64,000 bases of DNA from Amycolatopsis azurea DSM 43854. GTDB lineage: Bacteria > Actinomycetota > Actinomycetes > Mycobacteriales > Pseudonocardiaceae. Positions within the stretch are counted from its first letter, which is position 1, and every line of letters begins with the position of its first letter. The stretch covers positions 70,142-134,141 of the forward strand of contig NZ_MUXN01000018.1 of assembly GCF_001995215.1 (NCBI RefSeq). The letters run 5' to 3'. The notes under the pieces were generated by a model. That model worked only from the letters and a program-made list of their open reading frames with translations, was not told the DNA's origin and did not search any database. Position numbers and translations under genes: made by a program. Positions 35,523 through 43,245 of the stretch are shown here, piece by piece.

Positions 35523-36259
35523 CCGCCGCTGTCCGTTCTTCCAGCGTCGAACTCCGCGACATCCACGTCTCGTTCGGCACCCTCGAAGTGCTCAAGGGTG
35601 TGAACCTCAAGGTCGAAAAGGGTCGCACGACCTGCATCGTCGGGCCGTCGGGCTCCGGGAAGTCGACGCTGCTGCGCTGCGTGAACCGCCTCCAGGAGCC
35701 CGACTCGGGCGACCTGCTGCTCGGCGGCGAGAGCGTCATCTCCTCCGACCCGGACGCGCTGCGCCAGCGGGTCGGGATGGTGTTCCAGCACTTCAACCTG
35801 TTCGGGCACCGCAGCGTGCTGGACAACATCACGCTGCCGCTGCGCAGCGTGCGGAAACTCGGCAAGGCGGAGGCGGCGGAGATCGCGCACGCCCGCCTCG
35901 CCGAGGTCGGCCTCGCCGACAAGGCGCCGTACCGGCCGAGCGCGCTGTCGGGCGGGCAGCAGCAGCGGGTCGCGATCGCGCGGGCGCTCGCGATGGAACC
36001 CGAGGTCATGCTGTTCGACGAGGCGACCAGCGCGCTCGACCCGGAGCTGGTCAAGGGCGTCCTCAACCTCATGGCCGGGCTGGCCGAGCGCGGGTTGACG
36101 CTGCTCGTGGTCACCCACGAGATGGGCTTCGCGCGCAGCGTCGCCGACGAGGTCGCGTTCATGGACGCCGGGAAGATCGTCGAACACGACGCCCCGGAGG
36201 CGATCTTCGACGCTCCGCAGAGCGAACGGCTTCAGCGGTTCCTGTCGCAGGTGTTGTGA
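35519..36259 (+). CDS. Polar amino-acid ABC transporter ATPase (GlnQ/HisP type)
   Basis: A 246-residue ATPase with Walker A GPSGSGKST, Q-loop FQHFNLFGH, signature LSGGQQQRVAIARAL and Walker B VMLFDEATSALDPELV. The H-loop is VVTHEMGFA. These wordings are typical of the GlnQ/HisP group of amino-acid importers. It completes a five-gene operon of three binding proteins, one permease and one ATPase. Palindrome C2 follows 30 bases after the stop and probably ends the transcript. Confidence 0.95.
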   Translation: MTAAVRSSSVELRDIHVSFGTLEVLKGVNLKVEKGRTTCIVGPSGSGKSTLLRCVNRLQEPDSGDLLLGGESVISSDPDALRQRVGMVFQHFNLFGHRSVLDNITLPLRSVRKLGKAEAAEIAHARLAEVGLADKAPYRPSALSGGQQQRVAIARALAMEPEVMLFDEATSALDPELVKGVLNLMAGLAERGLTLLVVTHEMGFARSVADEVAFMDAGKIVEHDAPEAIFDAPQSERLQRFLSQVL

Positions 36260-36289
36260 GGGGGCGGCGGTGTGGCATGGGTCGGGGTG

Positions 36290-36335
36290 GTCGTGAGTGG
36301 TAAGTGTCGTTCTAACGTCACTTACCACTCACGAG
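36290..36335. terminator. 46-nt palindrome, family C copy 2
   Basis: Arms 36290-36311 and 36314-36335 (22 nt, two mismatches) around CT. It is the same length as the copy at 8673-8718 and differs from it at only a few positions. It separates the importer operon from the MOSC gene. Confidence 0.75.
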
Positions 36336-36346
36336 GCCCGAGTCGC

Positions 36347-36352
36347 TAATCT
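36347..36352 (+). promoter_or_regulatory. -10 hexamer of the MOSC gene, leaderless arrangement
   Basis: TAATCT lies 6 nt before the ATG start, 11 bases past palindrome C2. Confidence 0.5.
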
Positions 36353-36358
36353 GCGGCC

Positions 36359-37246
36359 ATGGCGAGAGTGGCGAAGCTGGTCTATTACCCGGTCAAGGGC
36401 TGCGCGGGGACGTCGGTCGCGACGGCCGACGTCACCCCGGCGGGCCTGCGGTTCGACCGGGCCTGGATGGTCGTGTCCCCCGAGGGCGAGTTCCGCAGCC
36501 AGCGCAAGCAGCCGGTGATGGCCGCGATCGGGGCCGAAGTGCTGGACGACGGCGCGCGGCTGCGGCTCACCGCTCCCGGCGTCGAGGACCTGCTGGTCGA
36601 GCCGGTCACGGACGGGCCGCGCCATCCCGCGGCGACGTTCACCTGGCAGGGCAAGGGCGTCCATCAGGGCGACGAGGCCGCGGAGTGGTTCTCCGACGTC
36701 CTGGGCCTGCCGTCGGTCTTCGTCGGGCTCGCGCCGGAGCACGAGCGCGTCACCAACGGCGAGATCCCCGGCACCGCGGCCTTCGCCGACGCGCACGCGA
36801 TCCTGCTCACCTCCGAGTCCTCTTTGGACGGTCTGAACGAGCGCATCGCGTCGCGCGGCGCGGAGGCGGTGCCGATGGACCGCTTCCGGCCCAACATCGT
36901 CGTCGCGGGCTGGCCGGAGCCGCATCGCGAGGACGACGTCCGCGCGCTCACCGTCGGTGGCCTCGACCTGGGGTACGCCAAGGTCTGCATCCGCTGCACG
37001 GTGCCGATGGTCGATCAGGAGACCGGCAAGAAGGCCGGTCCCGAGCCGATCCGGTCGCTCGCCGACTACCGGCGCGAACCCGAGGGCGGGGTGTCGTTCG
37101 GGATCAAGATGGCGGTGACCGGGCCGGGTCAGCTGGCCGTCGGCGACGAGGTGATCGTGCACTCCTGGGCGGGTCCCAGCCCGAGCACGTCGGCGGCCGA
37201 ACCGCCGTTCACGGCGACCGCGAGCCGCCCCGCGGAATCGGTGTAG
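36359..37246 (+). CDS. MOSC domain protein with N-terminal beta-barrel
   Basis: A 295-residue protein. Residues 1-110 are the MOSC N-terminal barrel (LVYYPVKGCAGTSVATADVTPAGLRFDR). The MOSC domain follows, with DRFRPNIVVAG and the conserved cysteine block VCIRCTVPMVDQETG. Relatives include YcbX-type N-hydroxylated base reductases and the C-terminal domain of molybdenum-cofactor sulfurases; the Cys would carry sulfur or ligate Mo. The last ~25 residues after VIVHSWAG are an extension lacking family likeness and lie over the 3' end of the opposite-strand gene. Leaderless start. Confidence 0.88.
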   Translation: MARVAKLVYYPVKGCAGTSVATADVTPAGLRFDRAWMVVSPEGEFRSQRKQPVMAAIGAEVLDDGARLRLTAPGVEDLLVEPVTDGPRHPAATFTWQGKGVHQGDEAAEWFSDVLGLPSVFVGLAPEHERVTNGEIPGTAAFADAHAILLTSESSLDGLNERIASRGAEAVPMDRFRPNIVVAGWPEPHREDDVRALTVGGLDLGYAKVCIRCTVPMVDQETGKKAGPEPIRSLADYRREPEGGVSFGIKMAVTGPGQLAVGDEVIVHSWAGPSPSTSAAEPPFTATASRPAESV

Positions 37247-37935
37247 AGCACGTTCCGGCCCGGCGGCACCGTGCCGAAGGTGTCGCCGACCAGCGCTTTC
37301 ACCAGGACGTGTTCGCTGCTGACCGAGACCGTGCCCGCCAGCCCGGCCAGTTCGAGGTCGGCGGGGCTCGCGGCCAGCTGGACGTTGCCGAAGTGGTCGA
37401 CCGTGAGCACTTCGGCCACCAGCTTGCCGGGGAACACCGCGACGAACGGGTCCGGAAGGCGCACGAGGTCGTCGACGCGCGGCCCGAAGTCCTCGGGGGC
37501 GACGCCGAGCGCGAGATGCGCCGCCGCGGGGGCGAAGATGTCGCGTCCGTGGAACGTCGAGGACGTCACCGGAAGGCGGTACTCCGGGGCCGCGAGTTCG
37601 TACGCCGCTATCACCCCGGTGAGTGTTTCGGCGGCGGGAATGAGGAGCCCGTTGTCCGGGCCGACGAGGATTCCGCGTTCGGTCACCACCACGACACCGC
37701 GCCGCGACGTGCCGACGCCGGGGTCGACGACGGCGAGATGGACGCCCTCCGGCAGATACGGCACGGTCTGGGCGAGCACCTCGGCCCCGGTCCTGACCTG
37801 CTGCGGAGGGACCTCGTGGGTCACGTCGAACACCCGGACGGACGGCGCGATCCGCGCGATCACCCCGTGGCACGCGGCCACGAATCCGTCGCACAGCCCG
37901 TAGTCGGTCGTGAACGAAACGCAGTGGATCGGCAT
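37129..37935 (-). CDS. S-adenosylmethionine hydrolase (SAM hydroxide adenosyltransferase, DUF62)
   Basis: A 268-residue member of the DUF62/fluorinase-like fold: FTTDYGLCDGFVAACHGVI at the N-terminus, HLAVVDPGVGTSRRGVVVV and the STFHGRDIFAPAAAHLA segment. The Asp-Arg-His triad of the hydroxide-using branch is consistent with those blocks. It converts SAM to adenosine and methionine, unlike true fluorinases, which need a longer insertion. The protein ends GGSAADVLGLGPAQECTIT, the normal family end, inside a 118-base tail-to-tail overlap with the MOSC gene. It diverges from purC. Confidence 0.9.
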   Translation of the reverse strand: MPIHCVSFTTDYGLCDGFVAACHGVIARIAPSVRVFDVTHEVPPQQVRTGAEVLAQTVPYLPEGVHLAVVDPGVGTSRRGVVVVTERGILVGPDNGLLIPAAETLTGVIAAYELAAPEYRLPVTSSTFHGRDIFAPAAAHLALGVAPEDFGPRVDDLVRLPDPFVAVFPGKLVAEVLTVDHFGNVQLAASPADLELAGLAGTVSVSSEHVLVKALVGDTFGTVPPGRNVLYTDSAGRLAVAVNGGSAADVLGLGPAQECTITSSPTAS

Positions 37936-37958
37936 GATCAGCCATCATCCTTGATCGC

Positions 37959-37964
37959 TAGGGT
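37959..37964 (+). promoter_or_regulatory. -10 hexamer of purC, leaderless arrangement
   Basis: TAGGGT lies 6 nt before the purC GTG, inside the 35-base gap from the divergent SAM hydrolase gene. Confidence 0.5.
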
Positions 37965-37970
37965 GCAGCC

Positions 37971-38852
37971 GTGACGACGCTCGAATACCCGAAGATCGCC
38001 GCCGGTAAGGTCCGTGAGCTCTACGCCGTCGATGACGAGCATCTGCTGCTCGTCACTTCGGACAGGATCTCCGCCTACGACGTCATCTTCAACACCCCCA
38101 TCCCGGACAAGGGGCGGGTGCTCACCGCGATGAGCGTGTTCTGGTTCTCCCTCCTCTCCGATGTCCTCCCCAACCACCTGGTCTCCTACGACGACGAACG
38201 CATCCCCGCCGAGGTCCGCGGCCGCGCGCTGCTGGTGCGGCGGCTGGCGATGCTGCCGCTCGAAGCCGTCGCCCGCGGCTATCTCACCGGCACCGGACTC
38301 GCCGACTACCGCGCCACCGGCACGGTCTGCGGCGTCGAACTTCCCCCCGGCCTGACCGAATCCTCCCGGCTCCCCGAACCGATCTTCACCCCGGCGACCA
38401 AGGCCGATCGCGGTTCGCACGACGAGAACATCGCGTTCGACGACGTGGTCGGGCAGCTCGGCCGCGAGCGGGCGGAAGAGGTCCGCGAGGCGACGCTGGC
38501 GGTGTACCGCCGCGGCGCGGAGTTCGCCGCCGAACGCGGCATCCTGCTCGCGGACACGAAACTCGAGTTCGGTATCGACCCCGAGGGGAACCTCGTGCTC
38601 GCCGACGAGGTCCTGACCCCGGATTCGTCGCGCTACTGGCCGGCGGCCGGGCGCACCCCGGACAGCCCGCTCCCGTCGTTCGACAAGCAGCCGCTGCGCG
38701 ACTGGCTGACCGGGCCCGCGTCGGGCTGGCACCGGCTGGAGAGACCGGAGCCGCCACCCCTGCCCGACGAGCTCGTCGACGCCACCAGGGCGAGGTACAT
38801 CGACGCCTACGAACGCATCACCGGCTGCTCGCTCGACGACTGGCCCACCTGA
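37971..38852 (+). CDS. purC: SAICAR synthetase
   Basis: Phosphoribosylaminoimidazole-succinocarboxamide synthase: couples CAIR and aspartate with ATP to SAICAR, the substrate of PurB. The 293-residue protein has [26 protein letters not shown] at its start, then [30 protein letters not shown] and [22 protein letters not shown], all diagnostic. The GTG start directly follows a -10 hexamer. A small CCGGC/GCCGG stem lies about 40 nt after the stop. Confidence 0.98.
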   Translation: MTTLEYPKIAAGKVRELYAVDDEHLLLVTSDRISAYDVIFNTPIPDKGRVLTAMSVFWFSLLSDVLPNHLVSYDDERIPAEVRGRALLVRRLAMLPLEAVARGYLTGTGLADYRATGTVCGVELPPGLTESSRLPEPIFTPATKADRGSHDENIAFDDVVGQLGRERAEEVREATLAVYRRGAEFAAERGILLADTKLEFGIDPEGNLVLADEVLTPDSSRYWPAAGRTPDSPLPSFDKQPLRDWLTGPASGWHRLERPEPPPLPDELVDATRARYIDAYERITGCSLDDWPT

Positions 38853-38915
38853 TTCGCCCGGCTGACCTGCGGCGTTCACTCCGTCGTCAGTCCGGCGCAA
38901 GGCCGGTCTGTCCCA

Positions 38916-39632
38916 ATGGGGAACGTGGACGCACGTTTGCTGGTTTCCCTGTCCGGCGTGACCACCCGGACGTTGCACCGCTGTGCCGACCTCGCGGCCG
39001 AACTCGACCGGCGCAAGGTCCCGTTGTCCGTCCTCTACGCCGCCCGGACCGGTCAGGGGCCGGTGACCGAGTGGGTCCGGACGCGCCGCGCTCACGGCGA
39101 CTCCGTCCTCCTGCACGGTTACGACCACCGGATCACGCCCACCCACCGCGCGGTCCAGCTGGGCAAACGCGCGGAGTTCGCGGCACTGCCCGCGCACGAG
39201 GCGCGGTTGCGGCTGATCGCGGCGAAGGCGGCGCTCGACGCCAACGGCATGGCCGTCGACGGTTTCGCGCCGCCGCGCTGGATCGCGTCGGAGGGCACCG
39301 TGCAGGCCCTGCGCGAGCACGGGTTCAGGCTGTGCGCGGACCTGGTCTCGGTGCGGGACCTGGTGTCCGGCGAGGTCCGGCGCGCGAGGGTGCAGGAGTT
39401 CGGCGGCCCGTCGCACCGGACGGAGACCGTCCGGTGTTTCGCGCTGGTGCTGGCCGCAGCCAGGGCCGCGCGCCGCGGCGGGCTCGTCCGGCTCGGCATC
39501 GACGCCGCCGATCTCGCCCGGCCGGGGCTGCGGCAGGCGTTCCTCGACGCCGTCGACGTCTCGCTGGAGAACCGCGCTTTCGGGACCACCTACGGCTCGC
39601 TCTCCCGGCCGCGGTCGCTGCAACTAGATTGA
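38916..39632 (+). CDS. Polysaccharide deacetylase-like protein (DUF2334 type)
   Basis: A 238-residue cytoplasmic-looking protein. Blocks include LLVSLSGVTTRTLHRCADLAAELDRR, SVLLHGYDHRITP and GFAPPRWIASEGTVQALREHGF, the layout of DUF2334/polysaccharide deacetylase NodB-fold proteins with the HGYDH metal site. No signal peptide is present and the usual first Asp-Asp motif is replaced by SLSGV, so activity may be altered. It sits between purC and a TetR gene, without evident functional link. A GTG nine bases on is an alternative start. Confidence 0.65.
   Translation: MGNVDARLLVSLSGVTTRTLHRCADLAAELDRRKVPLSVLYAARTGQGPVTEWVRTRRAHGDSVLLHGYDHRITPTHRAVQLGKRAEFAALPAHEARLRLIAAKAALDANGMAVDGFAPPRWIASEGTVQALREHGFRLCADLVSVRDLVSGEVRRARVQEFGGPSHRTETVRCFALVLAAARAARRGGLVRLGIDAADLARPGLRQAFLDAVDVSLENRAFGTTYGSLSRPRSLQLD
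39625..39630 (+). promoter_or_regulatory. -10 hexamer of the TetR gene, leaderless arrangement
   Basis: TAGATT lies 6 nt before the ATG and overlaps the last codons of the deacetylase-like gene. Confidence 0.45.
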
Positions 39633-39636
39633 CGGG

Positions 39637-40380
39637 ATGACCGACGACGCCGACCGGGGTGACGCGCAGGCGACGTTGCTGCGGCTCTGGCGTCGCTCGG
39701 AACGCCCGACCCGCGGCAGGCCGTCGGTGCTCGACGTCGACAGCGTGGTCGCGGCCGCGGTGGCCCTCGCCGATCGCGAAGGCGTCGCGAACGTGACGCT
39801 GGCGAACGTGGCGAAGGACCTGAGCGTCACGAAGATGTCGCTGTACCGCCACATCGGCTCGAAGCCGGAACTGCTGGAGCTGATGGCCGACTTCGCCGTC
39901 GGTGACCCGCCACAGGTGGAGCCCACCGGTGACTGGCGGGCCGAGCTGACCGCGCTGGCCGAGGCCAACCGCGAGGTGCTGATGAGGCATCCGTGGCTGG
40001 TCGAGCTGCCGCTGTCCGGTCCGCCCGCCGGTCCGCACGCGGTCGCCTGGATGGACGCGATCCTGCGGACGCTGCGCGGCACCGGTCTCGACTGGGGCAC
40101 CAAAGGCGGGGTCCTCGTGCTGGTCAGCGGCTATGTCCGCCTCGCGTGCGCGCAGGCCATCCAGCTCGCCGAGGGCAGGAAGGGCAGCGGGTTGAGCCAG
40201 GCGCAGGCCGAACAGGCCTACGGCAAGGGGCTCGCCGAGCTGATCGACCCGGAGCGGTTCCCCGACGCGGTGGGCTTCCTGACCTCCCTGGGTGCTCCCG
40301 AGCAGGCAGAAGACCCCGAATTCGCCTTCGGCCTCGACGTCCTCCTCAACGGCGTCGCCGCTCTCATCGACGCGCACTGA
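39637..40380 (+). CDS. TetR-family regulator, TetR_C (GntR-like clade)
   Basis: A 247-residue regulator starting with a charged tail (LRLWRRSERPTRGRPSVLD), then HTH EGVANVTLANVAKDLSVTKMSLYRHIGSKPELLELM. The C-terminal domain (REVLMRHPWLVELPLSG) is the long TetR_C type shared with the C-terminal part of the GntR-TetR fusion at 23.9 kb. A 34-bp dyad follows 22 bases after the stop, before the DUF418 gene, which suggests it controls that membrane protein. Confidence 0.9.
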   Translation: MTDDADRGDAQATLLRLWRRSERPTRGRPSVLDVDSVVAAAVALADREGVANVTLANVAKDLSVTKMSLYRHIGSKPELLELMADFAVGDPPQVEPTGDWRAELTALAEANREVLMRHPWLVELPLSGPPAGPHAVAWMDAILRTLRGTGLDWGTKGGVLVLVSGYVRLACAQAIQLAEGRKGSGLSQAQAEQAYGKGLAELIDPERFPDAVGFLTSLGAPEQAEDPEFAFGLDVLLNGVAALIDAH

Positions 40381-40401
40381 CCGCCCTCGCCCCGGCTTTA
40401 A

Positions 40402-40435
40402 TATCCGTCGGACACTAATTAGTGTACGTTGGATA
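40402..40435. promoter_or_regulatory. 34-bp operator-like dyad upstream of the DUF418 gene
   Basis: ACACTAATTAGTGT (40412-40425) is a perfect 14-bp palindrome, flanked with exactly the same centre by TATCC (40402-40406) and GGATA (40431-40435). It is AT-rich in a GC-rich setting and lies 25 bases before the DUF418 start, right behind a TetR gene. It is the best operator candidate in the window. Confidence 0.7.
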
Positions 40436-40459
40436 CTAAAGGTCTTCGATGGGGGAACA

Positions 40460-41611
40460 ATGAAGTCGTTGCCGACCGACGAGCGAGTGCTCGCACCGGA
40501 TCTGGCCAGGGGTTTCGCGCTACTGCTGGTCGCGCTGGCGCATACCGCGAGCATCTTCCTGGGGAACTCGCCAGGGGTCGACCAGACCCCGCAGGGCCTG
40601 GAACAGCCGTACTTCGTCGGGCTGTTCGTCTTCGTGCACGCGTGCGCGTTGCCGCTGTTCGGCATGATGCTCGGCTACGGGATGGTGCAGTTCGCGGATC
40701 GCCAGCAATCGCTGGGAGAGTCGTGGCCCCGGACGCGGGGCGTCCTGCTCCGGAGGCACGCGTGGCTGCTGGTCTTCGGCGCCGTCGACGGGGTGCTGTT
40801 CTTCTCCGGTGACGTGCTCGGCGCGTACGGCGTCATCGGTGTCGTGTTCACCCTGCTGCTCCTGCGACGCGGCAAGGGCTTCTACCGGCTTCCGGCCTTC
40901 TACCTGGTCTTCGCCCTCTGCTATCTCGCCGTGCTGATGTACCTGGTGCTCACCGGGAACTCGGGGAGCGCGCCGGTCCCGTCCCCCGAGGACAAGTCCT
41001 CCCTGGCGCCGACGTACGGCGACGCCCTGGGCGAGCGCCTCGGGGAATGGCCGTCCATCACGCTGGTCCTGCTGCCGTCGATCCTCTTCGTCTGGGTGGG
41101 CGCCTGGGCCGCGAAGAAGCGCCTGCTGGAGGAACCGAACCGGAAGGTCCTCCTCGTCGGCCTGTTCGGCGGATTCGGCGTCGCGATCGCGGGCGCCCTG
41201 CCGATGGGTCTCTTCGCCGGCGACTACATCGGGTTCGACGCCGACACCGCCGCGTTCGCCAAGATGCTGTACGAGGGAGCGGGCGTGTTCGGCGCGATCG
41301 GCTACCTCAGCCTGTTCGGCCTCATCGGCATGGCGGTCGGCAAGAAGCGCCGCAACGTGGTCGTCACCGCGATCTCCGCCCTCGGGCAGCGCACGCTGAG
41401 CGCCTACCTGTTCCAGTCGGTGGCGTGGTTGATCCTGGCGCCGCCGTTCATGCTGGGCCTCGGGGGTCAGGAGAAGAACCCGACGTTCGTGGCGGCCGCC
41501 TGCGGGCTCGGCGTGTGGCTGCTCTCGGTCGTCGTCGCGTACTGGATGCACCGGAAGGGCTACCGGGGACCGGCGGAGATCCTGGTACGGAAACTCGCCT
41601 ACCGCTCCTAA
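40460..41611 (+). CDS. DUF418-family membrane protein
   Basis: A 383-residue protein with about ten membrane spans. The N-terminal RVLAPDLARGFALLLVALAHTA is the YeiB/DUF418 opening (DxxRGxA), and the C-terminal half has the DUF418 domain with GLMGMAVG-like spans and LGQRTLSAYLFQSVAWLI. Such proteins are thought to modify or export cell-envelope molecules; none is well characterised. ATG 40460 follows GGGGGAACA; the longer frame from 40292 overlaps the TetR gene. A TetR operator-like dyad lies in its promoter. It overlaps the convergent metallo-hydrolase by 4 bases. Confidence 0.88.
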   Translation: MKSLPTDERVLAPDLARGFALLLVALAHTASIFLGNSPGVDQTPQGLEQPYFVGLFVFVHACALPLFGMMLGYGMVQFADRQQSLGESWPRTRGVLLRRHAWLLVFGAVDGVLFFSGDVLGAYGVIGVVFTLLLLRRGKGFYRLPAFYLVFALCYLAVLMYLVLTGNSGSAPVPSPEDKSSLAPTYGDALGERLGEWPSITLVLLPSILFVWVGAWAAKKRLLEEPNRKVLLVGLFGGFGVAIAGALPMGLFAGDYIGFDADTAAFAKMLYEGAGVFGAIGYLSLFGLIGMAVGKKRRNVVVTAISALGQRTLSAYLFQSVAWLILAPPFMLGLGGQEKNPTFVAAACGLGVWLLSVVVAYWMHRKGYRGPAEILVRKLAYRS

Positions 41612-42243
41612 AGCTTCACGGGTTCGCCCACGTCGAGCACCTTCACCTCGGTGCCCTCCGGAGCCAGGTTCGCGAACAGGCCGTAGTGCATCTGCGGCCG
41701 CGCGAGGACGGCTTCGTGGATCGGGACGGCGAGGCGCGGCGAAACGGCGCGCAGGTAGTCGACGGCTTCGCCCGCCTTGAGCCACGGGGCGCCGGTGGGC
41801 AGGCCGAGGACGTCGATCTTCTGTTCCGGCACGAAGAACGAGTCACCCGGGTGGTAGAAGGCGCCGTGGTCGACGATGTAGCCGACGTTCGGGATGGCCG
41901 GGATGTCCTCGTGGATCACCGCGTGCTCGCCACCGACGACGTTGACGCCGCTGGAGCCGATGCCGAAGGCGTCGCCCGGGTTCGCGATCTGGAACTCGGC
42001 GCCGATCTTCCGCACGGCTTCGGCGGATCCCGGGTCCACGATCAGCTGGGCGCCGGGGTTCGCCTCCAGCAACGCGGGCAGCCTGTCCGCGTCGAGGTGG
42101 TCGAAATGCTGGTGGGTGATCAGGATGGCGTCCAGCTCGCGTTCGCCTTCGAACCCCATCGAGAAGGTGCCGGGGTCGATCAGGATCCGCGCGCCCTCGG
42201 TCTCCAGAAGTGTGCAAGCGTGTCCAAAGTGGACAATACGCAT
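41608..42243 (-). CDS. MBL-fold metallo-hydrolase (UlaG-like)
   Basis: A 211-residue metallo-beta-lactamase-fold protein. THQHFDHLDADRL is the metal motif HxHxDH in variant form, preceded by ARILIDPGTF. GAFYHPGDSF and VPIHEAVL supply later metal ligands. The short form without large insertions resembles UlaG/L-ascorbate-6-phosphate lactonase-like proteins. ATG 42243 follows AAGGAG. It is 34 bases downstream of the ArsR-type regulator gene in the same direction and is probably co-transcribed. Substrate unknown. Confidence 0.85.
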   Translation of the reverse strand: MRIVHFGHACTLLETEGARILIDPGTFSMGFEGERELDAILITHQHFDHLDADRLPALLEANPGAQLIVDPGSAEAVRKIGAEFQIANPGDAFGIGSSGVNVVGGEHAVIHEDIPAIPNVGYIVDHGAFYHPGDSFFVPEQKIDVLGLPTGAPWLKAGEAVDYLRAVSPRLAVPIHEAVLARPQMHYGLFANLAPEGTEVKVLDVGEPVKL

Positions 42244-42277
42244 CGGTGTTCTCCTTCTCGGTAGGTCGTTTTCCAGC

Positions 42278-43222
42278 CTATGCCCGGAGCAGGGCGTCGC
42301 CAAGTTCGGTGCGCAGGTAACGCACCTCGCGGCCTCGCCGCCGTGTGTCGAGCAGGCCCGCCGCGCGCATCGCGGTCAGATGCTGTGAGACCGTCGGCGC
42401 GGAGAAGTCCAGCCTGCGGGCCAGTTCGGTGGTGCTCGCGGGCTCGTTGAGCGTCGCGAGCAGCGCGGCTTTCGTCCGGCCGAGCACTCCCGCGAGCGCG
42501 CCGGGCGGGCGTTCGGGATCCGACCAGAGTTCGGCGACCCCGCGGGCCGGGTAGAGCAGCGAAGGCTGCCACGGCTCCATGGTGATCACGCCGACCGACG
42601 GCCACGCGAAGACGCCGGGGATCAGCAGCAGACCGCGGCGGTCGAGGTGGACGCGTCCGCGTTCCTTCATCTCGATCACCAGGACGTCGTCGACGAGCCG
42701 CACGCGCGGGTGGATGTCCTCCAGCACCAGCGCGATCCCGCCGGCGGCCAGCCGTCGTGAGCGTTCCTCGATGTCGGCGACGAGGAACCGGCGCATCCGC
42801 GGCCAGTGCGGTTCGACCAGTTCGGTCCAGGCGATCCCCATCTGCTCGGCCAGCAGGTCCCTCGCCACGGCCGGGTCTTCGGGGAGCCCACTCAGGTCCG
42901 CGTCCACTTTGGACAGTTCACGGGCGACCTGTTCCGGCGGCGTGCGGCGGATTTCGGCGAGCTGGGCGGACGCGGTGGTCTCCGGTCCGGTCGGCGGCGG
43001 GCTGAGGAAGTCGGTGATGTAGTGCCGCGCGCTCATCACCCTGGCGAACTCGCCGACGGGGAGGTCCGGCAGTTTCGCGGCGGCCTCGCGCAGCCACGGC
43101 AGATGACTCGGATGCCCGCGCCGCCCGAGCAGGGTCTGCATCGCGCCCATGGTCTCGTCGAGCGGCGAGATGCCGAAGCGCACGCGGTTGGCGCTCTCGG
43201 CGGTCAGGACGAGCTCGAGCAT
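42278..43222 (-). CDS. DUF5937/ArsR-type winged-helix regulator
   Basis: A 314-residue protein. The N-terminal ~220 residues form the DUF5937-like domain (LELVLTAESANRVRFGISPLDETM). The C-terminal 80 are an ArsR-type winged helix: LLATLNEPASTTELARRLDFSAPTVSQHLTAMRAAGLLDTRR, then the wing GREVRYLRT. It diverges from an MFS transporter. A TAGCCT hexamer 6 nt before its ATG lies inside an inverted repeat, indicating autoregulation. The likely effect is repression of the exporter until a ligand binds the N-terminal domain. Confidence 0.88.
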   Translation of the reverse strand: MLELVLTAESANRVRFGISPLDETMGAMQTLLGRRGHPSHLPWLREAAAKLPDLPVGEFARVMSARHYITDFLSPPPTGPETTASAQLAEIRRTPPEQVARELSKVDADLSGLPEDPAVARDLLAEQMGIAWTELVEPHWPRMRRFLVADIEERSRRLAAGGIALVLEDIHPRVRLVDDVLVIEMKERGRVHLDRRGLLLIPGVFAWPSVGVITMEPWQPSLLYPARGVAELWSDPERPPGALAGVLGRTKAALLATLNEPASTTELARRLDFSAPTVSQHLTAMRAAGLLDTRRRGREVRYLRTELGDALLRA

Positions 43223-43225
43223 CCA

Positions 43226-43243
43226 ATTAGGCTATTCCCTAAT
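43226..43243. promoter_or_regulatory. Operator overlapping divergent promoters (regulator/MFS)
   Basis: ATTAGG-N6-CCTAAT is a perfect inverted repeat filling the 23-base gap between two divergent genes. On the minus strand it contains TAGCCT (43229-43234), spaced 6 nt from the regulator ATG. A TATTCC lies 7 nt from the MFS start on the plus strand. A protein bound here would block both genes. Confidence 0.65.
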
Positions 43244-43245
43244 CA

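Noticed and set aside
37129-37935. Fluorinase (SAM-dependent halogenase) for the DUF62 protein
   Set aside because: Length and blocks fit the SAM hydrolase branch. The fluorinase-specific loop insertion is not seen.
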